Assembly (NCBI RefSeq): GCF_016545825.1 | Contig: NC_052616.1 | Location: 10,726,001 to 10,790,000 of the forward strand | Reading direction: 5' to 3' | Length of the DNA: 64,000 nucleotides | Source: Eucalyptus grandis | Taxonomy: Eukaryota; Streptophyta; Magnoliopsida; Myrtales; Myrtaceae | Shown here: one piece after another, positions 1 through 12,001 of the stretch | Numbering within the stretch: position 1 is the first letter of the stretch | How the letters are laid out: each line of letters opens with the position of its first letter | Position numbers and translations under genes: made by a program | Notes under the pieces: model-generated | Seen by the model: only the letters and a program-made list of their open reading frames with translations | What the model was told of the DNA's origin: nothing | Databases searched by the model: none

Positions 1-51
1 CTCGACCTCCAAGGGTCTAAAGTATTGGTAGTTCCAAATTTCCCCTTTTAC

Positions 52-2231
52 CTTCATCTGTTCCGGGTCAGATGAGATGACGAAATGGTCAGCACCAAGC
101 AAGCTCAGTGCTTCCTCCTTTTTAGAAATGCTTGTACTGAACACCGTGACTTTCAGTCCAAAAGCCTTCCCAAGCTTAACTGCCATGTGACCGAGCCCAC
201 CGAGTCCAATTACGCCAAGAGACTTACCAGGTTGGTTCATCTTGTGACGCATCATTGGAGTGTATACTGTGATTCCAGCACAGAGCAATGGTGCTGCTGA
301 AGCCAACGGTAAGTTTTCTGGAATCGTGAAGCAGTATCTGGCATTGAAGCACTGTAAATTAAGTTTCCAAACAAAACCAGAAAGAGGAAGTGTTTTCCCG
401 ATAGAGTCAGCGTGCCATCTTTTCTGTTTACAGGTATCCAATCACAGAGCCAGAAATCCTATCTTCTGTGTGCTTGGGACTTTTAGTTGCTTAGATTATA
501 ATTCGAAATCAGGTTGTTTCTGAAGATTCTTTTCTGACTACAAATTGGTTAAAACGAAAACTTATTGCTATAGCAACAACAGTAAAGCTACCGCAGGATA
601 CAGGGGGCAACACTAGATTGAAATTGAGAAAAGAGAGTTGCTCCTAAGAAAGGAAATAAGTTGCATATTGCATGTGCGTGACAGGAAATGTAATTGCTCT
701 ATTTTGCCCAATCAATTTTTTCCAAGGGACACAAAATTCCTGTGACTCTGTCAGTTCCAAGAATTGGCGAAAGCACATACATCTTGTTTCCCATTTGATC
801 TACTGCTTACTGTCTAGGGATCCTCTCTGTAAAACAATTGGAGGACTGCATATTCCATTCTTGACCAGGTTTATTGCTTTTTGCATTTGATAGAGGCAAT
901 TCTCTGTAGGGTTGTTATTGGATACTGAGGACTTAGAGACTCTAGAATTGGTATAGAAAATATCTTTAGCCATTCCCACAAGAAGTAATTAATGGCTCAA
1001 ATGCCTTCCTCACTGTCATATGTATTATACCACTTATGGTCACAATCAGAATGAGAAGAAAATCAGCAGAGAAAAACACATGATTTGAATTCTTTTTTGG
1101 CCAACATGATTTGGAAACCTTATGGTGTAAAATGCTGTCTAATGAAATTATGTCATAAAGCAACTACCTTTCATGGACGACAATGTAACTAGAATATCCT
1201 CCCTTCGTGACTGTACCATCCGCATCGATTCCATCGAAAGTAAAGACCCCCTTTTCGCAATTGTTTTCTAGCCGGTCATTGCAATACTCACACTCTCTGC
1301 ATGAATTGACATAAGTTCCCACGCCTACATGATCGCCGACTTTGAAGCGTTGGACACTGGAGCCAACCTCTTTCACAATTCCAACTATCTCGTGCCTGAA
1401 TCAATCAAAAGATCATTTGCAAATTTTGTTCAGGAAATTATGAGGATGGTGCCAAGAAAAAAGATTAACATTCAGATTCAGCTGCATCCTACCCTGGCAC
1501 CAGAGGATACTTGGAGTGTCCCTGCTCATTCCTAGTCCAAGCAACATCTGCATAGCACACTCCACAGTGCGTGATCCTAATCGAGACGTCATCGCTTCCC
1601 ACAGTCCTAAAGAGAGAATTCCCAAACAGGTGAGCATCTAATCAAGCAACTAATCAGACTCAGTTACCTTTTATTCTCATTTTTCAGATCAAGAAACTAA
1701 GCGTGACTTACAATAATCATACATTCAACCCAAAACAAAATTTAAGAAAAGAGAAATGAAAGGGAACCAAATCCATGACTGTAGGCATTTGTCTGAATAG
1801 TACATACAACCTCAAATGCTCACAAAGGCAGCACCTGAATCCTAATGTCTGCCATGAAATTCTAAGTAACTCATTCTGGGACATGACATATCATGCGTAT
1901 GAACAATTCTCTACCCAGAAATTAGTGCACACACAACAAAATTTTAAAAAGAAAAAAACGAAATGGTTTGGTCAATGTGGAAATTTAAATATATGACAAG
2001 CATCAAAAACTGTTTTGCATTACAGGTGAGAGGATACGACCTGAGAACACTGTGTTGAGACTTATTCGGACAAATACTTCAATAGAAATTGAAAGAGTAA
2101 GGAGCAGATGAAATAAATAAAGAACAATGGTAACAGTAATACCTGCGGCTGAATTTGTAGGGGGAGAGAAGTCCAGAAGGATCTCTGGCAGCCCAACCAA
2201 GACAATCTTCCTTCGCACCCTCTGAACTCAT
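52..2231 (-). CDS. CAD1: CAD1-like cinnamyl alcohol dehydrogenase, copy 1 (exons 1-4; 3' end outside window)
   Basis: Zinc-dependent medium-chain alcohol dehydrogenase expected to reduce hydroxycinnamaldehydes or related aldehydes with NADPH in the cytosol. Exons read on the minus strand are 2143-2231 (ATG at 2231), 1493-1606, 1168-1395 and 52-337. All have GT/AG borders and join in frame. Exon 1 gives [20 protein letters not shown]. Exon 2 holds the catalytic-zinc motif HCGVCYADV. The exon 2/3 join restores the PGHE zinc ligand. Exon 3 has the four-cysteine structural-zinc loop ([11 protein letters not shown]...NC). Exon 4 holds the third catalytic-zinc cysteine (LLCAG) and the dinucleotide motif GLGGLGHM, with a downstream serine (FSTS) typical of NADP(H) preference. 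Exons 5 and 6 lie beyond base 1. The order and wording match Arabidopsis CAD1 from memory of that family, including Tyr where most CADs have His (CHTD). No stop or frameshift seen. Confidence 0.9.
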
Positions 2232-2307
2232 CGTTCCTCAACGACCTCAACTGAAATCGACCCACAAAAAAATTGCTAGTGTTAATCTCTCAATAAGCTG
2301 AATTATG

Positions 2308-2352
2308 GAAGAAGAAGAAGAAGAAGAAGAAGAAGAAGAAGAAGAAGAAGAA
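2308..2352. repeat. (GAA)15 microsatellite in CAD copy 1 leader
   Basis: Fifteen perfect GAA units (TTC on the coding strand) lie between the ATG at 2231 and the TATA-like box at 2540-2545, so probably in the 5' untranslated region of copy 1. The same place in copy 2 (about 14793-14812) and copy 5 (about 52249-52264) has only a few, partly interrupted units. Confidence 0.95.
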
Positions 2353-2539
2353 TTTTCGTGAAAGAAAAATGAAGAAGAGGATTTCAAACCGAAAAACAGA
2401 AGTTCAAATGGTCAAAAGGCCAGATGTCACGAAGACTTGGCAATTCCGTTTCCGTGCAGACAAGATTTTGCGGTCTGACTTTTGAGCAAAGAGCGAGATT
2501 AGCAGAGCAGGAGGTTGAGCGCTCAGAAACCGTCACCTC

Positions 2540-2545
2540 TTTATA
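2540..2545 (-). promoter_or_regulatory. Putative TATA box of CAD copy 1
   Basis: On the minus strand the sequence reads GCATCTATAAAGAGG, about 310 bp before the ATG. The same box is present in copy 2, lost at the exon-1 stub near 19129, and absent beside copy 5, where a retrotransposon sits. Transcription start is not known. Confidence 0.5.
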
Positions 2546-3000
2546 GATGCCATAGCGTCGCCTGTTCTGGGTCAATCTTCGAGCTTTCTATTGTGGAAAA
2601 GAATTAGTGCCAAACGTAAGCCATTTTCCTTCCCTAACCAATGAAGTATGCAGTGACGTCTTCTGGTGTGCGGTTCTTGTTATTTTTTGTCCATCCTCCC
2701 AATAATAATTGCATTATCAAGTTATTCACACATTAAATATGTCAATAGGCAGCGTGCCTATTGCACTACATTACGCCACGAATAATTGACACATAAAATA
2801 TGTCATGATCCTCTAGTGGTATGTATTCAATTAATCTGTTTCAAGAATATTCATCTTCTTCAAAGATAGTACTTTGTAGAGAAAAGTATTTCAGCAAAAC
2901 TGTGCAAGGATTTGCAGAAGATCACTACAATATCACCGGAAGCAAATAATTATTCGTCATTGACATGAACGATATAGCAAAAATTCTTTTAATTGTTTAC
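2546..3000. other. Duplicated upstream DNA of CAD copy 1, no gene seen
   Basis: Non-coding stretch that recurs upstream of copy 2 (15007-15485) and, in pieces, near 19150-19500 and 57537-58520. It includes an AT-rich part with the repeated phrase AATATGTCAATAGGCA. Start codons here open only short frames not conserved between the copies. Confidence 0.6.
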
Positions 3001-3063
3001 CTTAAGTTTAGCAAGATCCGCATAAACGACAGCCTTGAGTATCTTCAATTCCTTTTCTCTTGC
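3001..3063 (-). pseudogene. Relic of valyl-tRNA synthetase exon 2 (CAD copy 1 unit)
   Basis: Exactly the length (63 bp) and borders of the valyl-tRNA synthetase exon 2 at 9800-9862, with flanking intron-like sequence continuing to about 3430 that matches the intron at 9863-10228. It still reads open with several changed residues, but exons 1 and 3 are not beside it, so it cannot make a protein. It marks the CAD duplication unit. Confidence 0.75.
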
Positions 3064-3839
3064 CTTCAAACAGATATTGAAATGCAACGCATAATATCAA
3101 GACAGATTGTCATTGATCAAGCTGTAAAAGCCTACTCAATCTGGCAAAACTGGGACAGTTTTTTCCAGCGATCTTGGCCACCTCCGCAGCTGCTGTGCAA
3201 ATGGATAGGAATACAGGCAGAGGGACAAGCTGATTGTTACCTGCTTCTAGTCATTCATTTGAAACTGTAAGATTCATGTGCCATAAGATAGCCAGACAAG
3301 CGGGCAAAAAATGATTTGCACCTGAGGTGGCAAGAGCATTTAGATTGAATTCAAACCAAAAAAAGCTTGATGCATAAAATGAAAAGTCGTTAATTGAGCG
3401 AATAAATGACAAAATAAGTGCAATAATAGTCATTGATGTTCACGCCGAACGTATGCCATGACCATTCCTTAGCCGAGAGAACGTAAGCAGCGACATCTTC
3501 TAGATAGTGGTTACTGGCAATTTTTTTTTTTTTTCTGTGTTAAATATTATCCCCGGCCTAATCAAATTATTCGAGTTATATACTCAGAAAGAAGTCAATG
3601 AGCAATCTACCGCTAGGACCTATGAATGGTTGACCTATGAATGGTCATACGTTGTTGGTTACACATCCGACATGATGTACCGTCAAATTACTATCCCAAG
3701 AATATCCATTTATTAGACTTGTTGGCTTACATGTCATTGTCACGTGATATATCCTATATTAAAAATATTCAAAAGAGCTTTGACTCCAAATACTTGGGAG
3801 CGTCTATGCTTGTTTTATGTATGTTCTGCTTGTGATGCG
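3064..3839. other. Intron relic and duplicated spacer, no gene seen
   Basis: The first part resembles valyl-tRNA synthetase intron 1. From about 3430 the sequence is shared with 58960-59160 and, after a solo LTR there, 60046-60300. It contains the intact counterpart (TTACACATCCGACATG, about 3660) of the site where the solo LTR at 59163-60040 inserted. Confidence 0.6.
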
Positions 3840-4289
3840 TCTTGTTTTGAGTGGACTGTAGAAATATTTAAGTTCATGACAATTTGACCAATTTTTTTAT
3901 CTGGATAAGTGCATTGGAGGTTTTAAAACTTATCATAAAAGTACAATTAAGCCATGAAACTTTGAAATCAAGTTCTAGAACTTGTCAGATTGGTCTAATC
4001 TAAATCATTCCATTGCATTTTTGAAAATTTCAGTACTTACTTGCAATTTTATGACAAGGTTTAGTTTTTCCAATACACTTATTTTTTTTTCAACCTCGGT
4101 AATCTTTTTAAGCAACAATGAGCTTGACATATCTCTGTTCCCGGAATTTCAGTGGCTTTAGGAAACAAAATTACATCCTCTAATGAATCAACAATCTTCT
4201 GCCATGACAAAGCTGGAAGAGAGATGAGTGTCTTCCATAGTTATAAAAAATGTTCATGCAATAATCTGTAGGAATTCGTCTTCCTGATG
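3840..4289. repeat. R1 conserved non-coding block, copy a
   Basis: One of five related blocks (others near 15556, 19555, 40870 and 60300). Shared landmarks are AAGCAACAATGAGCTTGACA, a TCCTCTAATGAATC stretch and GGAAGAGAGATGAGTGTCTT. Each block lies upstream of a CAD copy or CAD relic. Minus-strand frames in the blocks are partly open but shift between copies, so I call it non-coding duplicated DNA. This copy is cut at its right end by the gypsy LTR. Confidence 0.65.
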
Positions 4290-7200
4290 TGTCACGCCCC
4301 GAACTCTGGGTACGTAAACATTTCTCAGCGGTCGATTAAAAATGCGACGTCCCAGGATGCGTCGCCGACCCATTCTTTTTATCTTTCGATTATACGCATG
4401 CGGAAGTGAATGAAATACACACCCAGTCAATCAATAAAATTAGGGATAGTAAAAGCACATCACAATTTTTCACAAACTACAATTTATATATATATCAAGT
4501 TAACCCAACGAGTTCATATATACAAGTCTACCTCAAAAAGGAACTCCTAGGCGACCTACACCTTGGACCCCTCCGACTTGGGCATTGGATCCACCACAAC
4601 ACTGCCCGGGATGTCGATATCCATGGGGTGACCTACTTGCCCATCCTCGGTTTTGATGGGCGGTCCATCAAAACCCCGCAAGGAACCCTCCTGACTACCG
4701 TTGGGCTCATTGATAAACCAAGCCTTGAAATGATGAGGCACCACATTAAAGAAACCCTCATCGACCCAAACCGTCGTCACTACTAACTCACAAGTTCGGT
4801 TGGTCCCGAGGATAGGGTAGAAGGTAGACTCTACCTCCATATCCCATGGGACCCCGAATCGGACCGGGTGGATTTTCATCTATGGACCTGAAAATGTTTA
4901 ACCAAAATGGGTGAGATAAAATCTTAGCGAGTTAAACCCCAAGCCTCGATTAGGACGCAAATTCGTCTCGGAGGCAGCTTAAACAAACACCACAAACAAA
5001 CTCACCTCGCCTCAGCACACCTCGGTAGGTTAGCACATCACATATGCCGTTATAAATACGACAAGTATAATCAATAACCAGAACACATAATTCTCACCAC
5101 CCAAACATTCACACGGGTCCTGATTATAAGGCAAAACCATTATGGCGCGTCCCATTGAGCACTACAACGTTTAGCACCTCCCGCCTAGATGGCATTTCAT
5201 AAAGGAGTATTGGTCCAGCCTCAATCGTGACTCGGCATTCCGTTGACTTGGGGGCATCCGAACTTAATCGGGCATCGCCCTTAACTCTCGTCGGGTGACG
5301 AGTTCCATTAAGTGACCATACAAGCACATATTTAGTCAAGAATACCATACTTTGTGTTCAAATGCCTTATTTTCAAATAATGAACTTGGACAAATTTTTT
5401 TTTTTGATACTGATAAAATAATTGCACGTGGTCACATATTCGAAATCAAACCGTCAAATTTAGTACACTCCCATTTTAAAACTCCACAGTTTTATCTAGT
5501 ACATAAAAGTTGGCGTCCAAACCTGACACTTAGCATTTTTCCATTTAATTGCCTATGAAATCGAGTTTTGCAATAATAATCGATAACTACCATAGAGCAA
5601 TCAATTGCATATTATCACACATACGATCACTCAAAATCACGCATAAGTTCATCTAAGAAAACGAGCGTAAAATTCTACGTAACGCCTAATCCGTCACTAA
5701 TTATGCTAATTGCGATTAATTAAATAAATAACGATTAAATTAAGTAAATTATGATTAATTAAAATAAACCAAATTAATTAACCTAACCATAATTAATTAA
5801 CCTAATCATAATTACTTAGGCTAATCACAATTAAAATTAAACTAAACCATGCTTAATTTCAATTAAACTAAACTAAGCTTAATGAAGACTAATCTAGGCT
5901 TAACTAAGACTAACCATTATTAGCACTAATCTAACCACCCCTAAACACAATTAATGACATAATCAAATATTAGGGAGTTAACTCACGATTTGTTACGGCG
6001 GCGAGCTTTCGGCGACGGCAACATGACGGCAATGAAAACACAAGACAACCGCGACTCAAATGGAGGTTTGACAGCGGCGGTGTCGGCCCTACAAGCTCTC
6101 GGCCAAGGGAGGCTTGGCTTGGCTTGGGGGCTGCTGGGCTGGTGATGGTGCGAGGATGGCGAGGTGGTGATGCGGTGGTGGTGATGTGAAGGTGGTGGCT
6201 GCTCGGTGAAGATGGCGGCTGGACGTTGTACGCGGAGGAGCTGTTCTGGTGGTGGATGAGGAGTGGACGGTGGAGATGGATGGGAGCTGCTGGCATGGGG
6301 TTGATGGATGGCGGGTGAAGTTGGGGTGCTGGGCGTGATGGGAGCTGGTTGGGGTGGCGTCGTGGTGGCGGTGAAGATGTGCGGTGGATAGTGATGCGGC
6401 AACAGCAAAATGAAAGGAAAAGAGGCAGAGAAGAAGCTGGGAAAGTGGGGGCTGTTCTACTGGTGGTGGGGGAGGGATTGAATGTGCATGAGGGAGAGAG
6501 AGAAGGAATAAGGAGATCAAAGGAACAATCAATCACAAATTTAGGGAAATATCTACACCATCATCACCTATGCCACAAAGTCTTCGTGCCTCAAAAGTCC
6601 TAAGTTCATCCAATCGCCATTTTCCCTTTAATTTCTCACAATTAAGGCCTTTTTGGGTAGAAAAATCCAATTTCTCTACCCATCGGAATTCCTTTAATTA
6701 TTTTTGTCCGAAAATCGTTTTTCAGCAAAATTCCGAACTTGACGAAAATTCACCGAAAGATAAGACGGCATCCAATAAATGAATCGTGACACACTCGAAC
6801 ATTTGATTCTCAAAATCGAATTAAATTTCGTGATTAAAATCAATCGAACGTGACTTTAGTATAACCTAATCTACCGGGTAGTTTTTAGGGGTTTTAGCGC
6901 GTTTGACCCGTGGTCGACAATTTTCGATCCACTTTTGTGCATCTTCGAATTGTTGACGACGCTTGATTGTCATAAAATTACGAGGGTTCAATTACGTATC
7001 CTGAATATAATATCTATAAAAAATCGGGTTATTGCCGTTCGACGCGAACATCGTAATTGTGCGGAACCACCCGCAATTTGATTACATACTTTTGTCGAAT
7101 CAACTTGTATTTGTTCACTAATAGATTTATAATAGTGTCAAATTGACCATTGCTGATAATTATGGTCAAGCGGTCGGTTTTTGATTGAATTCTCTAGTCT

Positions 7201-7342
7201 GTCGTGTTTATATCCCTTAATCGCCTCACCTAATAGATTAGTTAACTCGCGAGTGATCAGTTTCGACTAAAATAACCATAAGCGTGTCAATGAAACAACC
7301 ATTTCATATATTCGGAATGGGACCAAATTTTGGGATGTCACA
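4290..7342 (-). repeat. 3' LTR of the gypsy element (3053 bp)
   Basis: Read on the minus strand it starts TGTGACATCCC and ends GGGGCGTGACA, the usual TG...CA ends. It contains a G+C-rich part (about 5980-6480) with Pro/Ser/His-rich open frames on the minus strand and AT-rich stretches rich in AATTA (about 5700-5900). I see no convincing gene in it. Overlapping open frames on both strands at 4406-4879 may reflect base composition. Confidence 0.75.
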
Positions 7343-7358
7343 ACTCTCCCCCTCTTAT
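7343..7358 (-). other. Polypurine tract of the gypsy element
   Basis: Minus strand reads TTATAAGAGGGGGAGAGT directly before the LTR start TGTGACATC. This is the position and composition of a plus-strand priming site, and it sets the element's orientation. Confidence 0.75.
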
Positions 7359-8600
7359 AAAAATTTCGTTTTCAAAATTTATACCATTACAATCATTCCA
7401 CAAAAAGGTAGGGTATTGACGTCTCATTGATTCTTCGCTTTCCCACGTGGCTCCCTCCATTCCATGGTGTTGCCAGACCACTTTAACCAAGGGGATCGTC
7501 CTACTGCGTAGCACTTGCTCTTTTTGATCCACTATCTGAATCGGTCTCTCCATGTACAACACTTTCTCGTCCATGTCTATCTCATTGAAATTTAGCACGT
7601 GGGTTGGACCAGGTTTATACTTTCTTAAAATCGACACGTTGAAGACGTTATGCACTTGAGTAAGTCTCGGTGGCAACGCAAGACATTATGCCAAAGTCCC
7701 AATTTGCTCCAAAATTTCGAAAGGACCGACATACCTCGGACTTAACTTCCTTTTCTTGCCAAAACGCGAAATACCCCTCATCGGTTACACTTTGAGGAAT
7801 ACATGTTCACCTACTTGGAACTCCAATGGTCTACGCTGCTTATCTGCATAACTCTTCTGACGACTTTGAGTGGTCTTGAGCCTATCTCGAATGACTTTGA
7901 CAGCATCGATTGACTGCTGAACCAACTGAGGGCCCGTAATCTTACGTTCTCCAACTTCATCCTAACAAACAAGAGTTCTGTGGGCCTTGCCATACAACGC
8001 TTCAAATGGTGCCATCTTAATACTGTGATGATAGCTGTTGTTATAGGCGAACTCAACTAGATGAAGCTGTTCCTCCTAACTTCCTTTGAAGTCCAATACG
8101 CAAGCTCGCAGCATATTCTCAAAAATTTGAATAGTTCTCTCAGACTGACCATCCGTCTATGGATGATAGGTCGTGCTCTATTGCAGCTTTGTTCCCAAGG
8201 CAGTTTGTAAACTTTTCCAAAAAATTGCCGTAGACTTTGGATCTCGATTTGACATGATTGTCACTAGAATTCCATGAAGACGAACTTTCTGTTGCATGTA
8301 CAATTCAACATACCTGTCTAATGCGAAATCCTTTTGTATGGCAATGAAGTGAGCAGACTTTGTCAACCTATCGACTACAGCCCATATGGAATCATTACCT
8401 CACTGACTCCTCGGCAATCCCATCACAAAATTCATCGTGATATGTTCCCATTTCCACTCAGGAATCTCGAGAGGTTGCAAAAGTCATTTAGGCTTGCAAT
8501 GTTGTGCTTTCACTTGCCGGCACGTCAAACACTTGGTAACATGTCTGGCGATATCCGCTTTCATACTGTTCCACCAATAGTGTTGAAAAATATTTGAAGG
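7350..8600 (-). pseudogene. Ty3/gypsy integrase and C-terminal chromo-like tail, decayed
   Basis: Pieces of one polyprotein end in several frames. About 8480-8590 encodes the zinc-binding [11 protein letters not shown] segment of the integrase N-terminus. About 8178-8400 encodes the core around RLTKSAHFIAI and MSNRDPK, where the second catalytic Asp is recognisable. About 7810-8060 encodes the typical EFAYNNSYH region in a shifted frame. About 7350-7676 encodes the tail with VFNVSILRKY and ATWESEE, a chromo-like end. Several frameshifts and stops separate the segments, so it is non-functional. Confidence 0.8.
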
Positions 8601-9264
8601 TAGCATGACCTCTTGGTTAAGGCCATTGATACTGATAAGATGACTGTTTTAAGCATGAATTATTCCATATACACAGTTTAATAGCCAACCGAAATAAGAG
8701 CATCCAATTCTTAACTCATTTCAAGATCCATGTACCATATTTTAGGAATAAGAACAATAAATAATTATACTTAAGAGAGAAAAAAACCAAAAATTTAGCA
8801 CATTAATAGGGACCGAAATACGAGCAAATTACAAGGAGTCTTTCTAAAATTGACTGCTTTTTCCTAAAAGTACACTTCCTACCATCACTTATGTTCAGTA
8901 GCACATGGTGGCGAATTAATCCATGCTAAAGTTAATCCTCTGTCAATTATGATTGCAAATAGTTTTATAAATTGGTGCTGTCAAAATAGGAAAAAATGAA
9001 AAAGGAAAGAAAGGAAGAAAGAAAGAAAAGCATGGAACCATCAAAAAGCATGCCTCCTTGAAAGGGAAATAACAGAATACATAGTAAACAAGTGAAGTCT
9101 ATGTATTTGCAATTACACTATAAATTTTCCAGGAGAACCCAAACCGGTGAACAGAACTTACTGAATTGAATCTTAAGATCCCCAGTAAGATCCTCACTCA
9201 ATCACTGATACCAAGTTGCAAACAATAACTCTAAGAAAAGTGTCCAGAAGTAGAAAGTACTCAC
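8601..9264. other. Non-coding DNA, probably valyl-tRNA synthetase intron 4
   Basis: AT-rich sequence lying directly downstream of the last recognised exon (ends 9265, donor GTGAGT) of the valyl-tRNA synthetase fragment. No further synthetase exon or other gene was recognised before the gypsy element. Confidence 0.5.
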
Positions 9265-10309
9265 AATTACAAATGGCGGTTTTGGGCTGCTGGCATCTGC
9301 CACAAAGAAGCCTGACTTCTCCCACCATGCATACCATCTAAATCAACAGGAAGTGGGTCCAAAAAATTCTGAGAGACAATAATAATGTGAATACAGCGTA
9401 AACAGAAGACGAGTTCATTTTTATGATTTCTCAACGGTGCTTGGATTATACTGCTTTGCCATGTGGCGGGATAGCCTTTTCTTCTCGCCAAATGGAGTCT
9501 CTCGGTCGACATAATCACCTGGATTATCTTCACCTATATCTCGCTTTATATTCTTTTTTGCACTCTTTTTGGGGGCATCAGCACCTTGCTGAGCCTTGAA
9601 AAGAAAATAAAATGAAAAAGTCATCGATGTTAACATGCATACAGACATTGGCATTTTCGGGACCCTACATAAAGTAAATCATCAACCGCCAATATTGAAA
9701 GCTATGAGATTCAAAGCAAGTACACAAAGGAGCAAATACAAATCATTCACAAAAATTATATAGCAAAAAATTCTTTTAAACAGGTATATAATAGTTTACC
9801 TTAAGTTTAGCCAGCTCTGCTTTTTCGGCAGCCTTGAGTTTCTTCAATTCCTTCTCCCTTGCCTTAAAAAAAACACGAAAACGCAACGTAGAATAGTAAG
9901 ACAAATTGCCATCGACAAAGCTACTAAAAAGCCTCCTCAATTTGACAAAACTGGGACAAGTTTGTCCAATGATCTTGACCACCTCCGCAGCATACTATGC
10001 GAATGGATAGGAATGCATGCGGAGGAACAAGCTGATTGCTACTTGATGTTAGTCATTCATTCAAAACTGTAAGGTTCACACGCTATAGTATAGCCAGACA
10101 AGCCAAAAAAAAGAGAGAAAGAAAAATGATCTGCATTGCACCTCAGTTGGCAAGGGCAATTACATTGTATTCAAACCAAATGAAGTCCGTTGCATTCAAA
10201 AGACAATCAAATGATGCATTGATCAAACCTTCTCTTCCTTCTTCATTTTCCTCTCCAGGTCTTCCACGCCTTCCGGCTTGTTATCCGGTTGAGACTGCAC
10301 GACCAACAT
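9265..10309 (-). pseudogene. 5' fragment of valine--tRNA ligase gene (exons 1-4)
   Basis: Cytosolic/organellar-type class I valyl-tRNA synthetase, which charges tRNA-Val; only the N-terminus is here. Minus-strand exons: 10229-10309 (27 codons, ATG at 10309, ending KMKKEEK), 9800-9862 (AREKELKKLKAAEKAELAKL), 9425-9594 (PKKSAKK, RETPFGEKKRLS, AKQYNPSTVEK) and 9265-9337 (WYAWWEKSGFF, PKPPFVI). These follow the order of plant valyl-tRNA synthetases such as Arabidopsis TWN2 (recalled family). Exon 3 ends AAATC|ATAAAA where a GT donor is required, so the splice site is mutated; the frame otherwise joins correctly to exon 4. The HIGH-motif exon and everything after it are absent. The fragment is truncated by the gypsy element or an older deletion. 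Confidence 0.85.
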
Positions 10310-11214
10310 CGACTCATCAATCTGATCATTACGATCATAGAGTTGCCATTTTCACAGCTAACCCAATAACTCATAAGCTACAATCAGACGAGCTTCCACC
10401 CAAGAAAACATACCATTTCGATGGTTGGTAAGCGTGAGACTGCAACCAAAGTTCGATTCCGACGAGAGAAAGCACCGGGACAGATGGTTGAGCTCCGTTT
10501 AGAAGTAGACCCAACAGCCGCCGGCGAACAAGGGCGGCGACCGTGACTTCAAAGAGACGACTTGACGGCGACCGAGCTCGGCGGAGGCGAGGGCGGCGGG
10601 ACTTGTCAGCAGGGATTTTTCTGACAGTGTCAGACTGGCACGGCTCTGACGCTTTTTTAATTAATTAAAGAAAGAAATTCGTAATACGACGTGGGCAGCC
10701 GGCGGGAGCGCGAAATAAGAGTTTCCTGTTCTTATTTTTTTTTTTTTTTAGCCTTTTCTGCTTATTCGCAAATAAAATTTATTAATTTGACACGAACATA
10801 TAGTGGTGTATTTTCTACTAGTCATTATATAAATTTATAAATTTTAAGAGAAGACTTGGATCGTAATTGTTATCGGAGAGGAAGTGAATGATGATATAAC
10901 ATGTAGTTGATAGACGTAATTGAAAAACGACACAAAAGGAATCGTGTTCTGATATTAATTTTATTAATACATTGAAAAGGCAACGGATCATTTTTAATTT
11001 TTTTGGCCAGTCCTACTTTACTCTTATTCTAAGCACTCATTAAAAGAATGAAACTAATTCTTCAACCCAACCTTCTGAGAAGGGACAGAAATCCCCTTCC
11101 AACATAAAAGGATGGCCACCAGGGTAAGTGGTTAAAAAAGGCAAGTGATCTTACAAAGTCATTAAAAGAATCTTATTCTTCTGGACAAAAATGAAAGGTC
11201 AAAGGGAAACGAGG
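10310..11214. other. Valyl-tRNA synthetase leader/promoter region and unannotated spacer
   Basis: 10310-10690 is G+C-rich (many GGCGGCGA-type words), as expected for the leader and promoter of the minus-strand synthetase fragment. It is followed by AT-rich DNA with a T tract at about 10735-10750. No other gene is seen. Confidence 0.45.
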
Positions 11215-11774
11215 AGGACTGAGCAAATAAATGACAAAATAAAAGCAATTTGATCGTTTGCCCTTTGACCGATTGGATTCTAAATATTTTATTTTCAATT
11301 GGGGTCTAAATATTTTATTTGGTTCAATTGACTTTTAAACATTTCCAAATTTTAGTCAATCACGTCTCTCGAATATTATCCTCGGAAAGAGCCACATGGC
11401 CGTGATTTTCCAAGTGGCTAAGGAGATGCTTGAGGAGAAAACCTGTAGGAGAGGCGAAGCCATTCAAGCATAACTCTCAATAAGCCAATTTTTCAGACAG
11501 TTTCTCAATCATCACATAGAAAAGTACTAGGATTTCATTACCCATTTCACTTATTTCTGCTATAAAACTCGCGGGTATCGAAGTATATCAGGCATATTTT
11601 ATTTGTACTCCAGCAGAGCAAGTAAAAAGGCATAGATGATGCTCTCCTCTAGCTGAAACTCCCTTTTTCCTCTCCGTGTGATCAGCTTTGCCAGCAACAA
11701 TTTCCAACTTCCGAAATGAAATTTAATCAAATAGACTCGAAGAAGAAAACACACAAGAGAATTGTTGCTGTAAC

Positions 11775-11780
11775 TTTATT
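11775..11780 (-). terminator. Putative polyadenylation signal of CAD copy 2
   Basis: AATAAA on the minus strand about 220 bp after the stop codon. It sits in a 3' block conserved in copies 4 and 5. Confidence 0.5.
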
Positions 11781-12001
11781 CATTAGAACAGAAGCCTATT
11801 AAATAGACAGAACATCCAAACCACTTAGCAAGGAGATAGCTACAGAATAACAACAACAAAGACCCACTAACACACTCCACTAACCAGAACATGTGCAGAA
11901 ACTAACTCCTAAAAACAAGCCACTTCCTATTGACTAGGACTCCACTATTACATTATTGAAGACATGTAAAAATTGAAAGTTAACTACAACATTTGATGGT
12001 G

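Larger units (their letters stand above)
4290..8600 (-). mobile_element. Truncated Ty3/gypsy retrotransposon (3' half)
   Basis: A minus-strand LTR element with only its 3' LTR (4290-7342), a polypurine tract (7343-7358) and the integrase end of pol (about 7350-8600). The left edge is sharp, because R1 sequence at 4289 is cut after CTTCCTGATG, which continues in the R1 copy at about 60700. The right end at about 8600 is a truncation inside the integrase zinc-finger region, so gag, protease, reverse transcriptase and the 5' LTR are missing. The integrase tail resembles plant chromoviruses, perhaps the Tekay lineage (inference). Confidence 0.8.

Noticed and set aside
85..523. Plus-strand open frames repeated at 12560-13121 and 39001-39216
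   Set aside because: They are the antisense of CAD exon 4 and intron 3; their conservation is that of the CAD exon.
4406..4879. Overlapping open frames of 107-126 codons on both strands
   Set aside because: They lie inside the LTR, overlap on opposite strands and contain no recognisable motif. Either could be a real LTR-encoded ORF only if conserved in other family members.
5970..6536. Long Pro/Ser/His-rich open frames on the minus strand (up to 188 codons)
   Set aside because: They overlap each other in several frames inside a G+C-rich part of the gypsy LTR. Composition alone explains their length, and no domain or splice structure is seen.
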